Origin: Dromiciops gliroides
Lineage: Eukaryota; Chordata; Mammalia; Microbiotheria; Microbiotheriidae
Length of the DNA stretch: 64,000 nt
NCBI RefSeq assembly: GCF_019393635.1
Contig: NC_057861.1
Span: forward strand, 198,309,014-198,373,013
Direction: 5' to 3'
Shown: positions 34,567 to 44,822 of the stretch, in pieces
Layout of the letters: every line of letters starts with the position of its first letter
How positions within the stretch are numbered: position 1 is the stretch's first letter
Program-made: the position numbers and the translations under genes
Notes under the pieces: model-generated
The model's database searches: none
Seen by the model: only the letters and a program-made list of their open reading frames with translations
What the model was told of the DNA's origin: nothing

Positions 34567-36960
34567 CTAGAGAAAAAGACAAGATGGTGGAGTAAAGTGA
34601 GCATTTTTGCTGAATTCTCTCAACATTCTCTCTAAACAAGTTAAAAAGCACATCAAATTGAATTTTCAGCAGGATAACCAAAAAAAAAAATCACAGTGAG
34701 TCTTTTTGTTTAGCCCAGAGCAGCTTGGTAAGACAAAAAAAACAGGTGTACAGACACTAAGGTAAGGGCTTGCCAGGAATGTGGTGAGACAGAATTGATA
34801 TCAGTTGTCATCCTTAGAAGCAGCAAAAGCAGCAGCAACAGCAGTACTCAGAGTGATCAACACACAGGGATGATAAGAAGGTTGAACACTTAATCAGAAG
34901 GAGATTATAGGACACACCATCAAAATGGGTACATGAGTTATACATAAAGGGTGATACCACATAAGCATATTAGAGGAACATGTGAGATCTATGGATAAGA
35001 GAAGAATCTATGACTAAACAAGAGATCATTATAAGATATAAAATGGATACTTTTGATTTCATTAAATTAAAAGGGATTTGCACAAACAAAACCAATGCAG
35101 CCAAGATTTAAAGGAAAGCAAAAAAACAAGTAAAATTTTATAACATGTCTCTGATGAAGGCCTTATTTCTCAAATATGTAGAGATCTGAGTGCCTCTCTA
35201 TATATAAGAATATGAATTATTCCTCAATTGATAAATGGTCAAAGGATATGAACAGGCACTTTTCAGATAAAGAAATCAAAACTATCTATGGTCATGTGAA
35301 AAAATGTTCTAAATAATTATTGATTAGAGAAATGTAAATTAAAACAACTCTAAGGTACCACCTCACACCTGTCAGATTGGCTAATATTAATGACAGAAAA
35401 GGTAAATGACAAATGTTGAAGGGAATGGGGGTAAATTGGGACACTAATGCATTGTTGCTAAAGTTATGAACTGATCAATACATTCCAGAGATCGATTTGG
35501 AACTACACACATAGAGCTATAAAATTGTCTACACTCTTTGACCCAGCAATACCACTACTAGGTCTGTACCCTAAAGAGATAGAAAAAGGAAAAGAACATG
35601 CACACATATACATGCAATAATATTTATAGCATCTCTTTTGTGGTGACAAAAAATAGGAAATTGAGAAGATGCCCATTAATTGGAGATTGGCTGGACAAGT
35701 AGTGGTATATGATTGATAGAATAGTATTGTGCTGTAAGAAATGATAAGCAGGATGCTTTCCAAAAAGACCTGGGAAATCTTATATGAACTCACACAAAAT
35801 GAAGTGAGCAGAACCAGAACATTGTAACACAATAAATTCCATATTGTATGGTGATCAGTTAAGAATGACTTAGCTATTCTCAGAAATAAAATTCTCTAAG
35901 ACACTTCTTAAGGATTAATGATGAAAATGCTGTCCACCTCCAGAGAAAGAACTTATGGGATCTGAGTGCATATTGAAGCATTTTTTTTTTACTTTTTTTT
36001 GGTCTGTGTTTTCTCTCACAACATGACTAATATGGAAATATGCTTTACATGACCACACATGTATAACCTATATAAAATTCCTTGCTTTTTCAATGAGATG
36101 GGAGAAATGGGAGGGAGAGAAAGAATTTGGAACTAAAATTAATTTTAAAAAATAATGTTCAAAAGTATTTTTACTTGTAATTAAAAATAATGCTAATACT
36201 CCGCACAAGACCTTGCTCCATTTGGAAGATCCATTGTATATTATCCAGTTCGAGAGGAACACTTATAGTTACAAGAGAGCAGTGACACTACCACAGTGTG
36301 TTTTGCAGTTCCATGTCAGAGAGGAATCATGGTCATGAGGAAATGGGATCTACTTAGGTAAGCATCAAAATGTAGACTACGCAGCATTAACTGAAACTCT
36401 TTTCAAATCATATAACCTTAGAAACATCAAAAACTTACAGGCCCTCAGATTGAGCTACAGAAGTTCAGGCCAGTCATCCCTCCACATACAACCCCCAAAG
36501 ATGGGTAGAGCTCAACTCTAACATTAATTACATAGTCAAGAAATGGGGGGGTGTCAAGAAAAAACAACAGCAATAACAAAAGAACAACCTCTTTTATGAT
36601 GACAGGGAAGCTGAAAACACAAATTCAGAAGACAATGACTTGAAAATATTTACAAGCAAAACCTCAAAGAAAAAAATGCAGATTGGACAAAAGCCCAAGA
36701 AGAATTCATTGAATAGATTTTTTTTAAGTAAAAATTATTGTAAAAATCAAATAAGAGTGGTAAAGGAAAAAAGAGGGAGGGACATGAGAGTAATTCAAGA
36801 CAATTATAAAAAGAGAATTTATAGTTTGGTAAAAAAAAAAAGTACAAAAATACTGAAGAAAATTTATCTTTAAAATCAAAATAGGCCAAATGGTTAGAAA
36901 AATCTACAAAATTTCATTGAACAAAATAATTCCTTAAACTCTGACCTTCAAACTCTGCAA
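34567..36960 (+). mobile_element. L1-F: L1 5' UTR/ORF1 start, split by L1-G
   Basis: It starts AGAGAAAAAGACAAGATGGTGG, an L1 5' end. The segment to about 34905 parallels 50228-50560 in L1-I. Sequence resumes near 36185 with GCACAAGACCTTGCTCC (matching GCACAAGACTCTGTTGC in L1-I) and continues through the rest of the 5' UTR and N-terminal ORF1 (coiled-coil region with repeated AAAGAAAAAA) to about 36960. Nothing beyond ORF1 is present here. Confidence 0.72.
34906..36184 (+). mobile_element. L1-G: 5'-truncated L1 nested in the L1-F 5' UTR
   Basis: It starts in ORF2 (CACACCATCAAAATGGGTAC, the region near 4815 of L1-A) and contains the ORF2 C-terminus (degenerate) and 3' UTR, ending with AATTAAAAATAAT. 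About 1.3 kb. It interrupts L1-F in the same orientation, so by eye the whole looks like one internally deleted L1. The resumption of 5' UTR sequence after its tail shows it is a nested insertion. I could not identify its target duplication. Confidence 0.72.
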
Positions 36961-36981
36961 ATCCAGCTGTCTATGATGTAC

Positions 36982-37133
36982 TTTTTTTTTTTTTTTTGGT
37001 GAGGCAATTGGGGTTAAGTGACTTGCCCAGGGTCACACAGCTAGTAAGTGTTAAATATCTGAAGTCAGATTTGAACTCAGGTCCTCCTGAATCCAGGGCT
37101 GGTGCTCTATCCATTGCGCCACCTAGCTGCCAC
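36982..37133 (-). repeat. Marsupial SINE, antisense, TSD
   Basis: Poly(T) at the left, GGTGAGGCAATTGGGGTTAAG through CGCCACCTAGCTGCC. Flanked by CTATGATGTAC (36971-36981 and 37134-37144), extendable into the T run. Confidence 0.93.
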
Positions 37134-37144
37134 CTATGATGTAC

Positions 37145-38442
37145 TTTTAATGAGGCTTTGCAAAAAGATTTATCTCCTTTGGTAAACTCTGTTCTATATT
37201 TGTCTGTAAAATATGGACACCATAGACATTAGCTTTTTCTTATTTCTTCCCCTTGTAATAACTAGCAGGACAGTGATATGTCATACCTGTTCTTCAACTA
37301 TTGATTAAAGTTGTATCGACACATAGCCAAAATCACATATCAATTAAGTTTTTTGTTTGTTTCAATGTATCTAAGCAAATACATTTCACATTAACTAGAC
37401 AAACAATCAGTAAATTGACTGATTTTTTTTTTCAGTTTTCTACTTGCTTTACTTGGCTGGGCAAGACTCAATCTTTTATAGGTGCCTAAATGGGCAATAA
37501 GGGTTGGTGCCTAGCCTACCCATTCAAACAAGCTACTCCTGTGACCTATCTAGTTCTTGATTTGTAAAATCCAATGATGCACAAAACAATGTGTCTGTGC
37601 AAATCAAGGTGCTTTGAAATGTGGCCATTAATGTCCAATGATGTATGTCTTGGCTTGCAGATTCTGAATATAAGTAATGAGAGGGTGTGGAGCTTGAACT
37701 CTAAAGGGAACACATATAAAAGTGGGAGATAGCCCAATGGAATCTTCAAGCAGCCAGCATCCCCTAAAGGAAGCCAAACACCTCAGGCATTAGTCAAGGT
37801 ACAATGAGATATAAAATGGAATCTGGCAGCCTAGAAACATAACTGGAGATTAGGTAATGCCAGGCAACCTGCCTGTGGGGAACTACTAAGAACAGGGTTG
37901 GTATGATCATTGACTTGTGGGCCTGCCAAAGAAACCCAACAGTTTTTGTTTAAGTTCTGAGCTGGATTTGATTGAAGGGAGGTTGGCAAATTCAAAATGA
38001 CTGAAATGAAAAGCTCTATAAGGCTGAGATGTTTAGTCTTAAAATGAGTTTGATTATCCAGAATTAGAGAAGAGCTTGTTCCTGCCCAAACAGAAAGTTA
38101 TACATGCTTCTTTGTCTCCATTGTTTGTTTGTTTGTTTTTCCCTTTCTCCCTATGTCTTTCATCATAATGCAGATATAATGGTAGAGGGTATTGTTTCAT
38201 GATGCTGAATGATGAGGAATACTTCTGTTGTTGCCAGTTTCTGTTGGTTAAAGGGTGAGTGAAGAATAGACAATGAGACAAGGGACTCATTTAAGGGATT
38301 CATTTTTTAAAAGGATTCATATGTTGCCCTATGTATCTTCAGAAGCTGAGAAATGTGCCCTCCCCCCGTTTTTTCTAGTCTATAAGAAGATATAACTGTC
38401 CTTTTCCTTGTATACTGTATTATTCCTCAGAATCCCAAGATA
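37145..38442. other. About 1.3 kb with no recognised feature
   Basis: No repeat landmark or coding domain seen. A TTTG tandem (TTGTTTGTTTGTTTG, about 38122-38138) is the only simple repeat. The minus-strand frames at 37546-37749 and 38054-38290 show no domain. Confidence 0.5.
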
Positions 38443-38460
38443 AAAATTGCCAACATTACT

Positions 38461-38616
38461 TGTTTTTGTTTTTGTTTTGGTGAGCCAATTGGGGTTAAGT
38501 GATTTGCCCAAGGTCACACAGCTAGTTAAGTGCCAAGTGTCTGAGACCAGATTTAAACTCAGGTCTTCCTGAATTCAGGGCCAAAGCTCTATCCACTGTG
38601 CCACCTAGCTGCCCCC
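38461..38616 (-). repeat. Marsupial SINE, antisense, 18-bp TSD
   Basis: Perfect 18-bp direct repeats AAAATTGCCAACATTACT at 38443-38460 and 38617-38634. The tail on the left is TG-interrupted poly(T) (TTGTTTTTGTTTTGG). Confidence 0.95.
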
Positions 38617-38639
38617 AAAATTGCCAACATTACTAAAGG

Positions 38640-39070
38640 AACTACATGATTCAAGAACCATGACTTCAGTGTGGTCATAATCCTCTTAATCAGTGAAGTT
38701 CACAACCTTTTTCTCCTCTGTAGACAGTCTATTTTATGACCATAAAACATTCTTTACTCACAGGCAAACTTCCAGTGATAAGCCTTTCAAAAGACTTATA
38801 AAATGTAAGGGGGAAAAAAGAAGGAGGAAGGGTTACATCATATATACAGGCCATTGCTCATCCCATAATTTAAGCATTTTCCAGATTACTAGGGTCTGCC
38901 AGAATTTGTGCTTTTTTGACCTTTGGAATTCTAAATTCAACTTAATGCCAAGGAGAGGCATTGAAATAAAGCTTCAGGGGAAAAAGAGAAACACACGACT
39001 ATCATTTGGAGGAAGGAGTGAAATAATGGGGTAGAAGATAATGACGTTCTTTTTAAAAATTTAATGATAG
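38640..39070. other. No recognised feature
   Basis: The open frame at 38693-39034 (113 codons) shows no domain and is probably chance. Confidence 0.45.
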
Positions 39071-39083
39071 ATTAGAAATTGGA

Positions 39084-39221
39084 GGAACAGCTAGGTGGCG
39101 CAGTGGATAGAGCACTGGCCCTGGATTCAGGAGGACCTGAGTTCAAATCCTGCCTCAGACCCTTGACGCTTACTAGCTGTGTGACGCTGGGCAAGTCACT
39201 TAACCCCAATTGCCTCACCAA
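39084..39221 (+). repeat. Marsupial SINE whose tail became a microsatellite
   Basis: A full SINE body followed by the tail at 39222-39436. The direct repeat GAAATTGGA (39075-39083 and 39437-39445) brackets SINE plus microsatellite, so the simple repeat is the expanded A tail. Confidence 0.9.
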
Positions 39222-39235
39222 AAAGAAAGAAAGAT

Positions 39236-39321
<86 letters not shown>

Positions 39322-39436
39322 GAAGGAAGGAAGGAAGGAAGGAAGGAAGGAAGGAAGGAAGGAAGGAAGGAAGGAAGGAAGAAAGAAAGAAAGAAAGAAA
39401 GAAAGGAAGGAAGGAAGGAAGGAAGGAAGGAAGAAG
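39222..39436 (+). repeat. Composite (GAAA)n/(GGAA)n microsatellite
   Basis: Blocks in order: AAAG units to about 39318, AAGG units to about 39380, AAAG units to about 39402, then AAGG units to about 39436. The strict 4-base period makes one frame open (Lys/Glu/Arg repeats), which is not a gene. (GGAA)n arrays can bind ETS-family factors in mammals; whether this one does is unknown. Confidence 0.95.
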
Positions 39437-39603
39437 GAAATTGGAAATTAAGAATTCTATCTCTTTGATCTTTGCTATGTCACAGATTCACACTCTGTGC
39501 CCACTAGCCCCATAGAAGTTGAACAATACTATAAAATTCAATCTTTTTCTTTCCTCACTCTGTTGCTCTGTTGCTCTCTTTCATTCTCTTCTCTCTCAAT
39601 CTC

Positions 39604-39636
39604 TAATATGCACATACACATACACATACACATAAT
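39604..39636 (+). repeat. (CACATA)n microsatellite
   Basis: About four to five CACATA units directly upstream of an antisense SINE. Confidence 0.85.
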
Positions 39637-39655
39637 TTAAATTGTTGCTTTTTCT

Positions 39656-39811
39656 TTTTCCTTTTTTTTTTTTTTGCAGGGCAATGAGGGTTAAGTGACT
39701 TGCCCAGGGTTACACAGCTAGTAAGTGTCAAGTGTCTGAGACCAGATTTGAACTCAGGTCCTCCTGAATCCAGGGCCGGTGCTTTATTCACTGCGCCACC
39801 TAGCTGCCCTC
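39656..39811 (-). repeat. Marsupial SINE, antisense, 16-bp TSD
   Basis: Perfect direct repeats AATTGTTGCTTTTTCT at 39640-39655 and 39812-39827. Poly(T) with C interruptions, then the TTTTTGCAGGGCAATGAGGG variant of the SINE end. That variant (GCAGGGCAAT) also occurs at 44665, which suggests a shared subfamily. Confidence 0.94.
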
Positions 39812-39829
39812 AATTGTTGCTTTTTCTAA

Positions 39830-40795
39830 CCAAGATTTAGTTTATATTAAGAAAACAAAACAACTCACTTGCGTATCTGTTAAAGACTATCTTTCTTTTC
39901 CACATCTATTTTTGGATATTCAGATAAATTAGAAGACATTATCATCTCCATTTACTTATCTAGTTTTGCATGCCAAGTCTTCCAAGATCATGTAGAAGAA
40001 TTTTGGGATTGGAGGGAAATAGGGGCAAAATCATCTCAATTTTTAAATGGAAGTGTGTCTCACCTTGTTTTTGAGTTGTCATTTGGATTTCAAATTCATT
40101 TTGGAAATTATGCCCACCACTTTGCTCACACCTTCTCTGGAATGAAATGTTCTAGTGACTGCAGAATCTCCTGTCTCCAAAATTTGGCAGAATTATATTC
40201 TCATTCTCCACCCACATCCTATTTCATAACTTTTAGCCCATATAGTTTGTACCTTGAAAGAATTTGTGATTGACATACTTAGCAGAAGAATGACAGTATT
40301 GTGAAAAGTGAAAAATAAGATAGTGTTGGATACAGTATGAAAAAGGCTTAGATTCTACTAATAACTATGTATATTAAACAATGGAAAAATAGAATTATAT
40401 GATTCAAATGTTATTCAGAAAAGGTTGACAATGAGAAATACTGTAATAATTGTTAACTAAATATCCTCATGAACTGCTTCTTTATGATGATCAAAGCATC
40501 ACAATTAAAGGCCATTTGTTTCTCTATATAATATGACTATGACATTTATTCATAGATGAAAACTGAAATTACAAATAAGATAAGGTGGTTTAAAAATGAC
40601 TTCTGACAAATACAGTGGTAGGATTCAAAGCAAAAGTAAATATACTATAAGGCACAGAAAGACAATGCAATGAAGAACTGGACCAGATATTAGGAAGCCT
40701 TGGAATTGGTGTTAGCTTTTACTAATACCTAATGACTTTATGATATCTTTGTGGTAGCTACAGAAACACTACACAGGAAAAGGTTCTCACAAGTC
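39830..40795. other. About 1 kb with no recognised feature
   Basis: AT-rich, with no repeat landmark or coding domain that I can name. Confidence 0.45.
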
Positions 40796-40799
40796 TTTC

Positions 40800-41260
40800 A
40801 GTTCAATTTAATTCAATTCAACAAAAATAGATTAATCACCTACTGTGGGCTGGGACTCTAATAGACATTGGAGATGCAGAAAGAAAATGAAATAAATCTT
40901 GCCCTCAAGTAGCTCACAATTTCTTTGCTGAGGGAGTAAATACAAGATCATTTTGAGAAGGGAGATAATACCAACAAATGTAGCAGTAGAAAAGGCTTCC
41001 TATATGATTAGAATGCTCCCCAAATTGAGCTTTAAAGAAAGTGAGGGATTCTGAGAGGTGAAAGGGAGGAGGAGAAGAGGGAGAAGAGAGCATTCCAAGC
41101 ATGGGAGATATTATGCTCAAAGGCAGACCAGAGATGGTATGCTAAGTTTGAAGAATAGTTAGTAGATTACTTTGGCTAGAATGTAGAATTTATAAAGGGG
41201 AATATTATGAAATAACTGAGATGGTAAGTTGAAGCCAGATATGGAAGGTTGACTCTCTTA
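40800..41260 (-). mobile_element. L2 fragment, antisense
   Basis: Starts with the reverse-complement L2 3' end (TCAATTCAACAAAAATAG, CACCTACTGTGGGCTGGG, CTTGCCCTCAAGTAGCTCAC), then GAAAAGGCTTCCTATATG and AGAGCATTCCAAGCATGG. It contains the sequences copied into the fold-back at 41288-41343. Confidence 0.68.
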
Positions 41261-41343
41261 TGTCTAGGATAATTTCTCTGACTGGACAGTCAACCTTCCA
41301 TATCTTCAAACTTAGCATACCATCTCTGGTCTGCCTTTGAGCA
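41114..41343. repeat. Fold-back rearrangement with two-part inverted copy
   Basis: The 56 bases at 41288-41343 are the exact reverse complement of 41114-41154 joined to 41240-41254. The intervening 41155-41239 is missing, and the junction has shared AGA. Right arm: CAACCTTCCATATCTTCAAA and CATCTCTGGTCTGCCTTTGA. Left arm: CTCAAAGGCAGACCAGAGAT. This is not a known element structure and looks like a template-switching event. Confidence 0.9.
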
Positions 41344-41353
41344 GAATTCATGA

Positions 41354-41381
41354 ATTAATGAATTCAACAGAATTCATTAAT
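41354..41381. repeat. Perfect 12-bp hairpin, 4-nt loop
   Basis: Arms ATTAATGAATTC and GAATTCATTAAT are separated by AACA. It starts 11 bases after the fold-back arm and joins the next L2 piece. Confidence 0.9.
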
Positions 41382-41895
41382 CACTTAATATGTGTCAAAC
41401 ACTGTGTTAAGTGTTGGGGCTCCAAATATAAGCAAAATGCCAGTCATTGTCCTCAGGAGCTCATATGCCAAGAGAAGACAACATATAAAAGCTAAATGAA
41501 GAATGTAGCCATGGGGAAAAGCACCCAGCCTACTGGGAGCCAGACACTGTGCTAAGCACTTTGCAAATATCACCTCATTTTATCCTCTCAACAATGCTGT
41601 AAAGGAAGTACTATTACTATTCTCATTTTACATTTGATGAAATCAAGGCAGACAGAAGTTGAGACTTGCTCAGTCACACAGCTAGTGTTTGAGGTTAAAT
41701 TTTAATTCAAATCTTCCTGACTCAGGCCTAGTATTCTATCCACAGCACCACTTAGTTGCCTCTGGTGTTGCAAAAGGCTAGGAAGGAGATGATAAAGATA
41801 CTTACAAAAGGTGAATAAAGTAGATAGAGAGAAGAGAGTGGATGATAGAGATGTGATGAAGGTAGAATGAATAAGATTTGGCCATGTCCATCCTT
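41366..41895 (-). mobile_element. L2 fragments, antisense, split by MIR
   Basis: 41366-41535 repeats the L2 3' end (ATTCATTAATCACTTAATATG, ACTGTGTTAAGTGTTGGGG, GTCCTCAGGAGCTCATATG). After the MIR, 41766-41895 resembles a more internal L2 part (GATGATAGAGATGTGATGAAGG). The second piece is less certain. Confidence 0.6.
41536..41763 (-). repeat. MIR/CORE-SINE, antisense
   Basis: AGACACTGTGCTAAGCACTTT, CACCTCATTTTATCCTCTCA, CACAGCTAGTGTTTGAG and AGCACCACTTAGTTGCCTC: reverse-complement MIR with a marsupial-type head. Confidence 0.8.
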
Positions 41896-41924
41896 CCACT
41901 TATGCAGATCCACAAAAAATACAT

Positions 41925-42090
41925 TTTTATTTCATTCTAAGTCTCCAGGGAAGAGACTTCAATATCTTTTGGGAAATCATTCCAGCATTTACTGACCCAT
42001 AAAGTCGAAACTGAATCCCTCCTGCTAGAGTTTAAGGTCAATATCTATGATTCTGGTCTGAGCAGAGATGAAAACAGTTGTAGGCCATTA
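41925..42090 (-). repeat. CR1/L3 fragment, antisense
   Basis: GGGAAATCATTCCAGCATTT, AACTGAATCCCTCCTGCTAG and a following variable stretch match the reverse-complement CR1/L3 3' region as at 12495-12830. Short and diverged. Confidence 0.45.
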
Positions 42091-42094
42091 TTTT

Positions 42095-42830
42095 TTTGGT
42101 TTAGTATCTTATGTTTATTTAAGTGGATTGTTATATTCTTGTGAATAGCAGATAGAAGGAAAAATTATTTGATGATAATTGAAGGATCTAAAGCAATGCA
42201 ACAGGGACTTGCAAAGTAAAGACATGAGAGACATTTAAAATGTTGGCAGTCATGCTGAAACACTGAAGGCATCTGGCCTGGGAAATTTTTTTTCCTTCCT
42301 CCACCACAGTTGGTGTTGGTCTGTGTCAATTTTTCCTCTTTTGACAGTGGGACTGATGCATTTGTTTTACCATCTCTTGGCATGGGGAACAGGGATGTAA
42401 TACATTTTTTGCATAATCCTTTTCTCATTTAATTTCATATAGTACTTGCTTGCACCGCCTTTGGCATTTATTCTCTCTTACCTTGTGGTGTGAAGATCCT
42501 TTTGGATGTATTTATCATAAGTTTCCATTTAGACTGTAAGATCCCCCAGGGTAGTCACACTATCTTATACAGTATATTCCCTTCAAAAACCAGAATTGTG
42601 TTTTACTCAATTTATAGCCTAGATATATATTTATTGGGTCTGGGTTTGTGGAATGAGAATTTGGTCCAAATGAATATGCATAGTAGTAGTATGGTCTGTT
42701 TTTATGTAACAGGTATGATTCAAAATTCCGTATTGTCATAAAATTCCAGAATTGTAAGGGGTCTCAGAATCAATCCAATAACAATCCCCATTGCAGCAAA
42801 CCCAACAAGTAGTTATAAAATCTTTGCTTA
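42095..42830. other. No recognised feature
   Basis: Single-copy-looking DNA. Open frames at 42165-42428 and 42490-42741 have no domain. Confidence 0.45.
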
Positions 42831-42834
42831 AAGA

Positions 42835-43861
42835 CCAAAAAATATTTATTTTTAGCATTCTTTAAATTTTCTTTTGTTTCAAATTTTCTTCCTCTGTTCA
42901 GTCCCTCCCTCAATTAATGAGAGGGGAAGTAATATAATAACAATTATATCTGTGAAATCATACAAAACATATTCCCATATTAGCCATACTACAAAAAGCA
43001 AAAGGAAAATGAAAGTTTTTAAAAAGGATGTTTCAATCTGCATTCATACTCTACCAGTTCTTTCTCTTTAGAGCATAACATTTTTTTCATCACGAGTCCT
43101 ATGGAATTTTTTTGGATCATTGTATTCATCAGAATAGCTAAGACTTTCAGAGTTGATCATCTTTATAATACTGTTGATAGTGTGTATAATGATCTCCTGG
43201 TTCTGCTCACTTCACTTTTTATCAGTTCATATAATAATTCTGAGGTTGTTCTGAAACCACCATGTTTGTAATTTCTTATAGCATGATAGTACTCTATCAC
43301 AATCATTTGCCATGACTTGTTCAGTCATTCTTCAATTGATGAGTATCCCTTCAAATTCCAATTCTTTGCCACCACAAAAAGAGTGAAATGTTTTTGTACA
43401 TTCTTGTCATTTTCCTTTTTATCTCTTTGGAATAAAGAACTAGCAGTGTTATTGCTGGGTCAAAAGGTATTCACAGTTTTATAGCCTGTTGAGTATAGTT
43501 CAAAATTTTTCTAAAGAATGGTTGGATTAGTTCACAACTCCACCAATGGTTTATTAGTGTTCCTATATCCCCTCATTCCATCCAGCATTTGTTATTTCTG
43601 ACAGATGTGAAGTGGTATTTTAGAGATGTTTGAATCATAATTTCTCTAATCAATACTGGATAAGAGAACTTTTTCATATGACTATGAATAACTGATTTCT
43701 TTTTCTGCAAACTAATTATTTATGACCTTTAACCATTTATCAATTGGGGAATAACTCTTATTTTTATATATTTGATTCAGTTCCTTACATATTCTAGAAA
43801 TGAGGCCTTCATCAGAGAAACTTGATGAAAATATTTGGGATATTATTTCATTGTTTATACC
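42835..43861 (-). mobile_element. L1 3' end, antisense (about 1 kb)
   Basis: Reverse-complement L1 3' UTR and ORF2 C-terminus. Landmarks on + are CAATCTGCATTCATACTCTA, GGTTCTGCTCACTTCACTTT, AATTCTTTGCCACCACAAAA, TATTGCTGGGTCAAAAGG, ATTAGTTCACAACTCCACCA and AATGAGGCCTTCATCAGAG. It is the mirror image of 5080-6080 in L1-A. The 5' boundary abuts another repeat at 43862. Confidence 0.87.
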
Positions 43862-44245
43862 ATTATTATTGTTGTTGTTGTTGTTCATTCTTTGTTTTTG
43901 AAGAGGACCAATGACATCGTAGGGTGAAATCTTGATTGTTGTGTGAATTGGATTTAAGTGAGGCAGAGTTGCAAAACTCTGAGTTGCAGTCTCACTTGCA
44001 GGAGCAAGAGCAAAGTCAAGATGAATAAAAATGGCACGTAATGTAGTGGATGACCTTGGCCTCTTTGATGTCAGATAAACCTCTTAATGCTCCACAGTGC
44101 CTGCTTCAGCTATGTTCATGACATTGGAACAAATTGTTCTCATTTGCCCATTGCACAGTGGGAGGTCTTCACATGCTTGGAGTAGACATAGCCCTAACTC
44201 ACCCTATAGTTCCTGGATTCATCTTAGCAGGTAAACTCCCAAGCA
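43862..44245 (+). repeat. Interspersed repeat, 'GAAGAGGACCAATGACATC' family (copy 2)
   Basis: Longer copy of the repeat at 7750-7965. It starts with a (TTG)n run, then GAAGAGGACCAATGACATCG, TTTAAGTGAGGCAGAGTTGC and GATGACCTTGGCCTCTTTGATG, and continues about 170 bases further to GCAGGTAAACTCC. It lies between two antisense L1 segments. Confidence 0.62.
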
Positions 44246-44440
44246 TTTTATATTGTCTACAGGTATTTTAAATGGAACTTCTCTATCTCTTGTTGCTGGA
44301 CTTTGTTGGTAATAGAGTGTTCTTTTCATACATCCAGTTTCTACTTTTGTTTGTTAGTTCCATGATTTTCTTGACTTCAGTTTTATTAAGCACTCCTTTG
44401 TTTTTCAGAATTTCCAATTTGGTGTTTAATTTGGTCTTAA
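44246..44440 (-). mobile_element. L1 internal fragment, antisense
   Basis: AGCATTTTATATTGTCTACAG and TCTCTTGTTGCTGGACTTTG match reverse-complement L1 ORF2 (near 4250-4210 of L1-A). TTTTTCAGAATTTCCAATTTG matches the RT-upstream linker (near 2990 of L1-A). It is probably the remainder of the L1 at 42835-43861 with internal deletions. Confidence 0.65.
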
Positions 44441-44583
44441 AGACCATTGCTAAGGGAGAAGCGATTACTTCCCAAAGCAGCCCATACCACTTATTTTCAT
44501 GGTATTTAAGTGTAATGGCAGTCTTGTTCTAACCATTCTAGATTTTCCTCACATGTGTCACTTTCTATTGTTTTTAGTAATTT

Positions 44584-44585
<2 letters not shown>

Positions 44586-44659
<74 letters not shown>

Positions 44660-44802
44660 ATTTTTTGCAGGGCAATAAGGGTAAAGTGACTTACCCAGGG
44701 TCACACATCTAGTAAATGTCAAGTATCTGAGGTTGGATTTGAACTCAGGTCCTCCTGAATCCAGGGCTGGTGCTTTATCCAATGTGCCACCTAGCTGCCC
44801 CC
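44586..44802 (-). repeat. Marsupial SINE, antisense, with (CTTT)n tail
   Basis: TSD TGTTTTTAGTAATTTTC (44569-44585) and TGTTTTTAGTCATTTTC (44803-44819), one mismatch in 17. The tail is a long (TTTC)n array at about 44583-44660, then the TTTTTTGCAGGGCAATAAGG end. Confidence 0.93.
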
Positions 44803-44822
44803 TGTTTTTAGTCATTTTCATT

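Noticed and set aside
34906..36184. Interpretation of 34567-36184 as a single L1 with an internal deletion
   Set aside because: L1 5' UTR sequence resumes after the 3' tail at about 36185, so nesting explains the arrangement better.
39210..39515. 101-codon open frame rich in Lys/Glu/Arg
   Set aside because: It is a translation of the GAAA/GGAA tetranucleotide array and SINE tail, with a repeat period that cannot create stops.
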